A DNA stretch of 64,000 nucleotides, taken from Bilophila sp964538355. Its GTDB lineage: Bacteria; Desulfobacterota; Desulfovibrionia; Desulfovibrionales; Desulfovibrionaceae. The position numbers were made by a program, and so were the translations under genes. Shown piece after piece: positions 43,577-50,979 of this stretch; position 1 is the stretch's first letter, and every line of letters starts with the position of its first letter. The notes beneath the pieces were generated by a model. The model worked only from the letters and a program-made list of their open reading frames with translations. It ran no database searches and was not told the DNA's origin. The DNA lies in NCBI GenBank assembly GCA_964538355.1, contig CAZIFC010000001.1, positions 62,001 to 126,000 on the forward strand. The letters are read 5' to 3'.

Positions 43577-44384
43577 CGTTCGGCTCCTTGGCGAGCATGT
43601 TCCGGCATTCCGTCAGTTTTTCGCGAAACGCCGCAATGCCCTCAGCGTTTTTTTCCACGCCGAGATGCTCGAACTGTTCAAGCGAACTGGTCAAGAGCGT
43701 TTCCGCCTCCTTCCAGTTCCCCAGTTCCGCTTCGGCTATGCCGATGTGCCCAAGCGAGGCCGCCGTCGTCTCGTGTTCGCCCAGAACCTGCCTCTTGATG
43801 TCTGAGGCCCTGCGGTGGAAATCCGTGCCTTCCCGCTTCTCGCCGCAGACATTCCGCAGTTTCCCCAGCGCGTCCAGACAGGCCGCCACCTGAAGCGAGG
43901 CATGCCCATAAATCTTTTCCCATGCCTGCAGAGCCTGCAAGGCAAGCTCCTCGGCTTCGGCCAGCCGTCCGAACTGATAGGCTCCGGATGAAAGGAAAAA
44001 AGCCGCCGTAGCCGTTTGATCCGCATCCTGCCCGTAAAGCTCCACAAGATTTTTCAGGGCACCCCGTCCGATTTCCATGCCGGACTCCAGATCGCCGAGG
44101 GCGATCAGCGTGCGGGAAAGCAGAACCATTGTCCGCGTCGTGAGCGGATCTTGCATGCCCAGCGCGGCGACCAGCAGCTCCCAGCTTTCCCGCAGCTGCA
44201 CACTTGCCGCCGCATAGGATTCATGGAGAAAGAGGCAGGTGCCGAGGCCGAAAAGGGCGACGCCGCGCTCCGCCGCGGTGAGCTGTTCCATGCGGCAGAG
44301 TTCGCCATAGATTTTCCCGGCTTCTTCCGGGTTCCCTTGACTCATCAGGGCTTCCGCCCGTTGTATCCGTTCAGCTGTATTCAT
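43563..44384 (-). CDS. Tetratricopeptide-repeat protein
   Basis: A 273-residue helical protein with about six TPR-type units (for example AERIQRAEALMSQGNPEEAGKIY, RGVALFGLGTCLFLHESYAAAS, VAACLDALGKLRNVCGEKRE, ASLGHIGIAEAELGNWKEAE). No signal peptide. TPR proteins scaffold complexes. Coupled to DUF4125 by a 14-base overlap. It begins about 100 bases after the terminator that closes the enzyme-selenoprotein transcript, so it may have its own promoter or depend on read-through. Confidence 0.82.
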   Translation of the reverse strand: MNTAERIQRAEALMSQGNPEEAGKIYGELCRMEQLTAAERGVALFGLGTCLFLHESYAAASVQLRESWELLVAALGMQDPLTTRTMVLLSRTLIALGDLESGMEIGRGALKNLVELYGQDADQTATAAFFLSSGAYQFGRLAEAEELALQALQAWEKIYGHASLQVAACLDALGKLRNVCGEKREGTDFHRRASDIKRQVLGEHETTAASLGHIGIAEAELGNWKEAETLLTSSLEQFEHLGVEKNAEGIAAFREKLTECRNMLAKEPNDGQD

Positions 44385-44480
44385 GGATTGTGGGGGACGG
44401 ATGGGAATGCCGCGTTCGTCCGTCGCGATGTAAAAGGTGTGCGCTGTCCGCGCAACTCGAATAAATCCCGATCAGCCACC

Positions 44481-44522
44481 AAAAGAGGGGGGCGACGGCG
44501 GAGCTGGCTCCGCGTCGCCCGG
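44481..44522 (-). terminator. Intrinsic terminator after the selenoprotein gene
   Basis: On the minus strand GGGCGACGCGGAG, loop CCAG, CTCCGCCGTCGCCC form a long GC-rich stem with one bulge, followed by CCCCTCTTTTGG. It should end the glycyl-radical-enzyme/selenoprotein transcript. Confidence 0.7.
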
Positions 44523-44525
44523 GAT

Positions 44526-44556
44526 TGACAAAGCTCGTGAGAGGAAAGCTTTGTCA
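44526..44556. repeat. Perfect 10-bp inverted repeat
   Basis: TGACAAAGCT ... AGCTTTGTCA around an 11-base spacer, directly after the selenoprotein stop and before the terminator. It could form an RNA hairpin that protects the 3' end, or be a protein site. Confidence 0.45.
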
Positions 44557-44559
44557 CAG

Positions 44560-44922
44560 TTATGACAGGGAGCAGGCTTCTTTTTCCGAACCGGCTCCAT
44601 TGGCCTCAGGTGCGGGGTTGGCCTTTTGCAGTTCCGAACTGACCGCGGGCATATTACGTTCGTCCACGGCAATCGTGTACTTCAGGCCGTAGGAGTCGAT
44701 TACGTCCTCGTTGACGACGAAGGGGATACCCTCGACTTCGACTTCCTGTTCCTCATCGGGATCTTCACGTTCGTCGAGGCTCACACGGAGCTCCATGTGG
44801 CTCTTTCAACCACCGCCCACTTTGGTTTCTCGAATGCGGAACACGGCGTCTTCGTTGTCTTCTTCTACCAGCAATTCCTTGAACTTGGCGATAACTTCAG
44901 GTGCTATCGTAATTTCCAGCAT
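44560..44922 (-). CDS. HesB-like selenoprotein (Sec39 encoded by UGA)
   Basis: A 120-residue HesB/IscA-family protein read through an in-frame TGA at 44806-44808. Before it: MLEITIAPEVIAKFKELL ... RETKVGGG. After it in the same frame: KSHMELRVSLDEREDPDEE ... GIPFVVNEDVIDSYGLKY. In HesB/IscA homologues the residue after GGG is the cluster-binding Cys, so TGA falls exactly where Cys is expected, the hallmark of selenocysteine. HesB-like proteins are a known bacterial selenoprotein family. GAGGAT lies before the ATG. Downstream of the TGA, GAGC...GCTC and CACA...TGTG can form a short stem as a SECIS candidate. It follows the glycyl radical enzyme by 74 bases. Treating it as two genes would miss the protein. 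Confidence 0.88.
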
Positions 44923-44996
44923 GTATTTTATCCTCGTACTGTGGTTGGGGAAGGGGGCCGCCGGCAGTCGGGCGGCTCCCTTCATTGGGATTGGAA

Positions 44997-47405
44997 TCAG
45001 CCGTTCTGATACTCGGTACGCTTGATGATTTCGTCCTGCACACCCTTGTACAGGCGGGTGAAGTAGGAGGAGAAGCCGGCGACGCGCACCACGAGGTTCT
45101 TGTAGTTCTGCGGATGTTCCTGTGCGTCGCACAGGGTTTCGGAGGACACGCAGTTGAACTGGATGTGACCGCCTCCGAGGTCGAAGTAGGTCTTGATCAG
45201 GTTCAGCAGCATGCGGGTACCGCTCGGGCCTTCCAGAGCCGAAGGCAGGAACTTCATATTCATGTGGTTACAGTTGTTGCGTACGGTGTCGATGGCCTGC
45301 GCGGCGGACTTGATCAGTGCCGTGCTGCCGTTGACGTCGGTTCCCGGCATGGCGGAGACGCTCGCATCGGTCAGGGCCACACCCTTCTGGCGACCGTTGG
45401 GGAGCGCGCCGGTCATGGGGGCGAAGTAGTTGTGATAGGACAGGGAGAAGGGGTCCATGTGAGCTTCGTAGCCGAAGTAGTCCGGGCCGTGCGAACGGTA
45501 GATGCGCTCCACGTCGCGGAAGAAACGGCGGGTAAGCTGGTCTACGTCTTCGATGTCGTTGCCGTGCTTGGGAGCTTCGAAGCACAGCTTCTGGATGTCT
45601 TCATAGCCTTCGAAGTTGGTGGAGAGAGCCTTCTTCAGCTGTTCCCATGTCAGTTGCTTGGTGTCGTAGATCAAGTACTTGATGGCGTACAGGGAGTTGA
45701 CCGCGTCGATACCGGTGGAGGTGATGCACAGGGACTGTGAGTACTTGGGCCCGCCGGCCTCTTCGCAAAGCCCCGATTCAATGCAGCCGTCCAGCAGGCA
45801 GGAACGGAAGATGTTGGGGACGATCTGCTCGCGCGTGCTGTTGCCGAGGTCGCTGATCTTGCGCTGGGCGTCGTAGGCATGGTCCATGTGCTGAAGCAGG
45901 GCTTCATAGAGTTCTTCGAAGGTGGCGCATTCCTCGGCGGACTTCACATTGGGGAAAACCTGCTTGCGGGTATGCGGATCATATCCGTCGTACATGGCGA
46001 ATTCCACCAGCTTGGCGAGGTTGGGCTGGCCTTCAAAGGTCACATAGGAACCCTTGCCCTGTATGCCGGTGCCCACGCAGCCGAAGATGACCGGAAGCGT
46101 GCGCGCCTCGTCCAGCGTGATGCCGCGGGAAGCGAAACGGACCAGCGAGCGGGCTACGGCGGCGTTCATGTTCATGAACTGGGGCTGCCCGGAGCCGGAG
46201 CGGACGACTTCGGCGGCCTTTTCGAGATAGGACGGCTTCATCTTCGGCGTGTAGAACAGGGCCAGCGTGGGCTGGATGTTGTTCATGGCGATCTGGGTAT
46301 CCATGAGCAGCTCTTCCAGATCGTTGGAGGCGTCGTCCCCGTCGGCGGTATAGCCGCCCAGTGAAATGGTCTGCCCCGTATGACCGGAAAAAGCCTTGGC
46401 GTAGGCGTCGCCCTGATACACGGCGATTTCGAGATGCTTGACCCACTGGCACTTCAGCAGGGTGAGCACCTGCTCCTTCGTGAGCGTTCCCTCATCCAGA
46501 TCCTTCTTATAGAACGGATACATGTACTGACCGTAACGACCAAGGGAGTGACCGCAGCCGCACTGTTCAATCTGGATACAGCAGTGCGTGAACCAGAAGG
46601 ACTGCAAGGCTTCGCGGAAGTTGCGGGCCGGAAATTCGGGAACCCGGCGGCAGACTTCGGCGATTTCCATGAGTTCCGCCTGCTTCTTGGGATTGGTTTC
46701 GGCCTTGGCGGTTTCTTCCGCGAGATCCGCGTAGCGGTGCGCGTACGCGATAACCGCGTTGAGGGCGATCTTGCAGGCCCGGTAGAATTCGATCTTGGTC
46801 CAGTTGGTGGCGTGCTTGGGGAGGGCCTTGTACGCCGCTTCGACCTCTTCAAGAATCCCTCGGATACCCTTGGTGAGCATCGCCGGATAGTCGGCCACGC
46901 CGGAACCCGTGGAGTTGTCGTTGACCGGATAGATCCAGCCGCACTTTACGAGCAGTTCCGCGTTGCCGCCGTACAGTTCCTTGTAGAGCTTGTTGGCGCG
47001 GTCGTAGGTGGTCTTGCCCTTCCACGTCTTGTAGACCTTTTTCAGGATTTCCTTGGTTTCGTCGGAGAAACGGACTTCGCCAAGGGAGGACAGGGCCAGC
47101 TTTTCGGAATCAAGATCGTCCTTGACCCAGTTGCACTGCCATTCCGGGTAGGCATAGATCATGGCCCGACCACCAGCCAGACTGCCTACGATGGGGTTGC
47201 CGTCAAGATAGATTTTCTTGTTGTTCAGCACCTTTTCAAACAGCTTCGCGCGGGTGATGAAAACACTTTCGCCCTTGCATTCGTCGTAGGTTTCAACCAA
47301 GAACTTCAGGCGTTCCGGGTCCATGTTCTGCGAAGTATCAAGCAGGGCCGCCTTTTGATCCTGAATGCGCTGATCCAGATCGCTCCAATCAATTGAGTAA
47401 CCCAT
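44997..47405 (-). CDS. Glycyl radical enzyme of unassigned type (Cys-Val-Gly active site)
   Basis: An 802-residue glycyl radical enzyme. The C-terminal motif RVAGFSSYF gives radical Gly777; the thiyl Cys is Cys443 in FGCVGTGIQGKG. Lyases and decarboxylases such as CutC use Cys-x-Glu; here Gly445 takes the Glu place, so it is not a standard eliminase. SLGRYGQYMYPFY and NDNSTGSGVADY are other family-like segments. AAGGAGA precedes the ATG at 47405; longer frames lack a ribosome site. A divergent activase (47957) and a sigma-54 promoter accompany it. The substrate cannot be named. It could belong to an uncharacterised class or be mechanistically closer to radical-addition or C-C cleaving enzymes. 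Confidence 0.9.
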   Translation of the reverse strand: MGYSIDWSDLDQRIQDQKAALLDTSQNMDPERLKFLVETYDECKGESVFITRAKLFEKVLNNKKIYLDGNPIVGSLAGGRAMIYAYPEWQCNWVKDDLDSEKLALSSLGEVRFSDETKEILKKVYKTWKGKTTYDRANKLYKELYGGNAELLVKCGWIYPVNDNSTGSGVADYPAMLTKGIRGILEEVEAAYKALPKHATNWTKIEFYRACKIALNAVIAYAHRYADLAEETAKAETNPKKQAELMEIAEVCRRVPEFPARNFREALQSFWFTHCCIQIEQCGCGHSLGRYGQYMYPFYKKDLDEGTLTKEQVLTLLKCQWVKHLEIAVYQGDAYAKAFSGHTGQTISLGGYTADGDDASNDLEELLMDTQIAMNNIQPTLALFYTPKMKPSYLEKAAEVVRSGSGQPQFMNMNAAVARSLVRFASRGITLDEARTLPVIFGCVGTGIQGKGSYVTFEGQPNLAKLVEFAMYDGYDPHTRKQVFPNVKSAEECATFEELYEALLQHMDHAYDAQRKISDLGNSTREQIVPNIFRSCLLDGCIESGLCEEAGGPKYSQSLCITSTGIDAVNSLYAIKYLIYDTKQLTWEQLKKALSTNFEGYEDIQKLCFEAPKHGNDIEDVDQLTRRFFRDVERIYRSHGPDYFGYEAHMDPFSLSYHNYFAPMTGALPNGRQKGVALTDASVSAMPGTDVNGSTALIKSAAQAIDTVRNNCNHMNMKFLPSALEGPSGTRMLLNLIKTYFDLGGGHIQFNCVSSETLCDAQEHPQNYKNLVVRVAGFSSYFTRLYKGVQDEIIKRTEYQNG

Positions 47406-47472
47406 ATAAATCTCCTTTTCTTTTTTACTTTTTATGTATGCCTTGAGTCTGGCGTGTTTTTGCTTTGATAGA

Positions 47473-47488
47473 TGCAAATTGTTTGCCA
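47473..47488 (-). promoter_or_regulatory. Sigma-54 promoter (-24/-12) of the glycyl radical enzyme
   Basis: On the minus strand TGGCAAACAATTTGCA has GG and GC exactly 12 bases apart and matches TGGCAC-N5-TTGCA except at one position of the -24 box. Transcription would begin near 47462, leaving a leader of ~57 bases to the ATG at 47405. Confidence 0.85.
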
Positions 47489-47579
47489 CAGCCGAAAAAA
47501 GTGAGCTTGAAGATAAAAGTCCATTGATTTCAGTTATGTTATAAAAATCACAATAGAAAGGCTTCCCGTAGGGATTGCA

Positions 47580-47630
47580 TCTGTACCGGATTGCTTCCCA
47601 TACTGACACAATCTGTACCGAACCCGGTAC
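47580..47630. promoter_or_regulatory. Repeated TCTGTACCG sites and dyad, probable enhancer
   Basis: TCTGTACCG occurs at 47580-47588 and 47612-47620, 32 bases (about three helical turns) apart. The second copy forms the palindrome GTACCG-aacc-CGGTAC (47615-47630). They lie ~95-140 bases upstream of the -24 element, as expected for binding of the PAS/sigma-54 activator. Confidence 0.6.
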
Positions 47631-47956
47631 GCTTTGCGTCTCTTTAGGGTATGAAAACGCCACTCGCTTCGCCTTTCTCCCGTCTTGGGGAGTCAATCGG
47701 CAACGGCGGGAGGATTCACGGCGTCGGAATACGGGCGGGCTTTTTTTGAACCGGGAGCGCAAAGGAGCTGTTTTGTGTTTTTTATGGTGCAATTAGACGC
47801 TGTTCTCTTGGCATGGGGCTGAAAGGCGGTACGGGGGGGGTGAAAGGGGCTTTCCGGTTCGTCCGGAACGGGCATCAAAAATGCAAAAGGACAGAAGTAA
47901 CGGCAAACGGTTCCTGCATACAGACATGCCTACCCCGTAATAAGGAGACGACGGAA

Positions 47957-48847
47957 ATGGATGGAATAGTGTACAACATCCAAAGGATGTCCACGAAGGA
48001 CGGCCCCGGCCTGCGAACCACGGTCTTTCTCAAGGGTTGCCCGTTGCGCTGTCCGTGGTGCAGCAATCCCGAATCCCAGAGCTTCAAGCCTCAGCTCATG
48101 TTTTTTTCCAATCTATGCGCGGGGTGCGGCACTTGCGAGCGGGTTTGTCCGAACGGTGCCGTGCGTAAAATCGGCGATGTCTACAACCGGGATCGTTCGA
48201 TCTGCAAGGATTGCGGACTCTGTGTGGAAAGCTGCCCTACCAAGGCGCGGGAAATGTCCGGAAAACGCATGACCGTGGAAGAAGTTATGCGCGTCGTGGA
48301 CAGCGACAGCTTGTTTTACGACAATTCCGGGGGCGGCGTGACGTTTGGCGGCGGCGAGCCCACGGCGGCGGGAGTGTTTCTGCTGGGGCTGCTTGATGCG
48401 TCCATGCGCCGGGGCTACCATATCTGTCTGGACACCTGTGGCGTCTGCGAGCCGGATCGCTTCAAGAAAATCATGAGTCAGGTCGAACTGTTCCTCTTCG
48501 ACTGCAAGCATATGGACCCGGATGAGCACAAGCGTCTGACCGGACTTGACAATGAACTCATCCTCCAGAACCTGCATGCGCTCTTCGAGGCAAAGAAGGC
48601 GTTGCGTATTCGGGTGCCGCTCATGCCCGGCGTCAATGACACGGAAAAGAACATCTCGCAGATGGCTGCGTTTCTTCATAAGCACGGGCACAACGAAGTC
48701 GATGTGCTGCCGTGCCATACGTTCGGGCACAGCAAGTATGCCGCCCTGAACCTTTCCGATCCGGCGATGGTTCCCTACCAGCCGGAGGAACTCGCGGCTG
48801 CGCTGGAGCGTTTTGCCAAATACGACCTCAAGGTCACGATAGTGTGA
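47957..48847 (+). CDS. Glycyl radical enzyme activating enzyme
   Basis: A 296-residue radical SAM activase with CPLRCPWC near residue 31, two ferredoxin-type cluster motifs (CAGCGTCERVCP and CKDCGLCVESCP), then SGGGVTFGGGEPT. This is the clustered activase type that serves glycyl radical enzymes other than pyruvate formate-lyase. TAAGGAG lies 9 bases before the ATG at 47957; earlier in-frame starts lack a ribosome site. It is divergent from the enzyme gene, which is its obvious substrate. Confidence 0.93.
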   Translation: MDGIVYNIQRMSTKDGPGLRTTVFLKGCPLRCPWCSNPESQSFKPQLMFFSNLCAGCGTCERVCPNGAVRKIGDVYNRDRSICKDCGLCVESCPTKAREMSGKRMTVEEVMRVVDSDSLFYDNSGGGVTFGGGEPTAAGVFLLGLLDASMRRGYHICLDTCGVCEPDRFKKIMSQVELFLFDCKHMDPDEHKRLTGLDNELILQNLHALFEAKKALRIRVPLMPGVNDTEKNISQMAAFLHKHGHNEVDVLPCHTFGHSKYAALNLSDPAMVPYQPEELAAALERFAKYDLKVTIV

Positions 48848-49135
48848 GCCTTTCCGGGGATTCCCGCGAACCTGCGCCAAGGCGGAGCCTTTGCCGCGCC
48901 GGGCGGAGGTGCCGGGAATCCCGCAATTCGTTTCCTATCCGGCGTAGAACACGCCGTCTTCTCTGCCTCCAGTGCCGGCGCGTCCGGCGACAACGGGAAA
49001 GACCTTCCCGGCGCGGGCCGTGGCGTCAACCGATTGGCAAGCCCGAGTCCGGCCTGATGGCTTATCGAAGCTTCCCGGAAGCGGGGTTTCAAACGGCTCT
49101 TTGAAAGTCGGCTGAAAAGCCGCCTTCCCCAGACC
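48848..49135. other. Intergenic region between convergent genes
   Basis: 288 bases between the activase stop and the second cobS stop. It is GC-rich with several short complementary segments (for example GGGGATTCCCG near 48856 and CCGGGAATCCCG near 48912) that may form a terminator. No gene was recognised. Confidence 0.4.
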
Positions 49136-49879
49136 TCACCGCAGACAACAGGCAATCAGGACGACACTCTCCGTCAGCTCGATGAGGCAGCCGAAAACAT
49201 CGCCGGTGACACCGCCCAGCCGTTTTTTGGCGGCGGACAACAACAGCCGGGCTACGCACAGGGCGGCGACCAGCGCAAGGAGTCCGCGTCCGCCGTTGAG
49301 AGCACAGATGCCGAGGCCGAGAGCGAGAGCCATCAGATCATGCCGCTTGGTTACTCCGTCGTGCAGAGCCTCGCCAAGGCCCCCCGGACGGGCCGAGGGG
49401 ATGTGCATCGCCGGAAAGACCATGCTTCGCGCCAGTGCGCCAGCCATGCAGCAGGCTCCCGCAAGGGAAAGGAGGCCGCTCCAGCTGCCGTCGAACGCCG
49501 CCGCCAGTGTGCACAGAGCCGCGGCCTTGAGTGTCAGCACGAAGAACAGGGTGGTTCCCCCGAAGGTGCCAAGCCGGGAATCCTTCATGATTTCCAGCCG
49601 CCGTTCTGGAGGAGCTTCCACGAGGAGGCCGTCGCCACAGTCCGCCACACCGTCAAGATGCAGCCCGCCGGTCACGAAGACCCAGACGAGGCACCCGATG
49701 ACCCCGCCGAGCGGGGCGGGCAGGAACAGGGTCGTCAGGGCCACTGCCAGTGCCACGATCAGCCCGACGATCAGCCCGATGACAGGCAGCCACACGATCA
49801 CGCCCCGGAATGAGGGGGGCAACGGGGCGGAGCCAATGGGCAGCCGGGTGAAGAAGCCGAGAGCGGCGCGGAGCATCAT
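49136..49879 (-). CDS. cobS: Adenosylcobinamide-GDP ribazoletransferase, second copy
   Basis: A 247-residue homologue of the protein at 20136. It opens with the same LGFFTRLPIG and has the acidic loop GGLHLDGVADCGDGL and KDSRLGTFGG. The two diverge through the membrane helices, so the duplication is not recent or the copies came from different sources. It appears intact. Its start overlaps the stop of the second cobT (ATGA). It is last in the minus-strand set cbiA-(cobD-cbiP)-cobT-cobS. Confidence 0.94.
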   Translation of the reverse strand: MMLRAALGFFTRLPIGSAPLPPSFRGVIVWLPVIGLIVGLIVALAVALTTLFLPAPLGGVIGCLVWVFVTGGLHLDGVADCGDGLLVEAPPERRLEIMKDSRLGTFGGTTLFFVLTLKAAALCTLAAAFDGSWSGLLSLAGACCMAGALARSMVFPAMHIPSARPGGLGEALHDGVTKRHDLMALALGLGICALNGGRGLLALVAALCVARLLLSAAKKRLGGVTGDVFGCLIELTESVVLIACCLR

Positions 49880-50910
49880 CGGTTGATATCCAGTTCTTTG
49901 AGTGTTCGCATTTCGGTGAGAATACGCACGGAGGCATCGATAAGGGGATAGAGCAGCACCGCGCCCGTGCCTTCCCCGAGGCGCAGCCCCAGATCCAGAT
50001 ACGTTGGAATATTGAGGTGATTCATAAGGATACGGTGTCCCGGCTCAAAGGAAGAGTGCGACCCTACAAGCATGTCGCGCACGCCAGGCCGGATGCCGAT
50101 GGCAATGGCTGCGGCGGCTCCGGCGATGAAGCCGTCCACCACCACGGGGATACGCAGCGACGCACCGCCGAGCATCAGGCCCGCCATTGCGCCAAGTTCA
50201 GGCCCGCCGACTTTGGCCAGCACGTCCACGGAATCGGTCGGATCGGGGCGGTTGTGTTCGATGCCCTGCCGGATGAGTTCGGCCTTATGCCGGACGCGTT
50301 CGGACGGGATGCCGGAGCCGAAGCCCGTGACTTCCTCAACCGGCGTTCCGGTCAGCACGGCGGCAACCGCGGAGGAAGGCGAGGTGTTGCCGATGCCCAT
50401 TTCTCCGGCGGACAACAGCGAGACTCCTTTTTCCGCTTCTTCACGGGCCATGTCGATGCCCACCTGCACGCAGGCCAGAGCCTCTTCACGGCTCATGGCG
50501 GGGCCTACGCTGAAGTCACGCGCCGCGTGGACGACCTTGCGCCGGACAAGCCCCTCGGCACCGTCGATATCGCCCTTCACGCCCACGTCCACCACGGTCA
50601 GGCTAGCCCCGGCGTTCCGGCAAAAGGCGTTGATGGTGCCTCCGCCTTTGAGGAAGTTGCGGACCTGGATTTCGGTCACTTCCTGTCCGGTGGCACTCAC
50701 ACCCTTGAAGGTGATGTCGTGGTCGGCGGCGAACAGGACCACGGATTTCTTGGGGAAGGATGGGCACGCGTGCCCGGTGATTCCGGCAAGGCGGATGGCG
50801 AGATCCTCAAGTTTGCCGAGGCTTCCGGGGACTTTCGCGAGACTGTCGAGCCGTTCTTTCGCGGACTGTGCGGCCTGTTCCGAATAGGCGGGAATCGTCA
50901 GGTTGTTCAT
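49876..50910 (-). CDS. cobT: Nicotinate-nucleotide-dimethylbenzimidazole phosphoribosyltransferase, second copy
   Basis: A 344-residue CobT with SLAKVPGSLGKLEDLA, FAADHDITFKGVSA, SAGEMGIGNTSPSSA and GLRLGEGTGAVLLYP, so the catalytic glutamate is kept. It differs from the copy at 19096 at many scattered positions, with different N-terminal residues. The ATG at 50910 has AAGGAAGG just upstream. Two CobT copies could differ in lower-ligand preference (inference). Confidence 0.94.
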   Translation of the reverse strand: MNNLTIPAYSEQAAQSAKERLDSLAKVPGSLGKLEDLAIRLAGITGHACPSFPKKSVVLFAADHDITFKGVSATGQEVTEIQVRNFLKGGGTINAFCRNAGASLTVVDVGVKGDIDGAEGLVRRKVVHAARDFSVGPAMSREEALACVQVGIDMAREEAEKGVSLLSAGEMGIGNTSPSSAVAAVLTGTPVEEVTGFGSGIPSERVRHKAELIRQGIEHNRPDPTDSVDVLAKVGGPELGAMAGLMLGGASLRIPVVVDGFIAGAAAAIAIGIRPGVRDMLVGSHSSFEPGHRILMNHLNIPTYLDLGLRLGEGTGAVLLYPLIDASVRILTEMRTLKELDINR

Positions 50911-50979
50911 CGTACCTTCCTTTGGATTTGAGGGTCTTGCTGGCGGCCTCGGGCAGTTGGCAGCACAGCCCGGCAAGGT

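Larger units (their letters stand above)
47406..47956. promoter_or_regulatory. Divergent regulatory region of the glycyl radical system
   Basis: 551 bases without a gene, separating the enzyme from its activase. Contains the sigma-54 promoter and repeat-containing enhancer listed separately. The activase-proximal half has a short CTCCCG/CGGGAG dyad and a T-run near 47742; no clear promoter for the activase was seen. Confidence 0.6.

Noticed and set aside
44806..44808. Reading the TGA as a real stop, giving separate 38- and 78-residue proteins
   Set aside because: Both halves are in one frame and together give one HesB-like protein with TGA exactly at the expected Cys; the 78-residue part has no ribosome site of its own.
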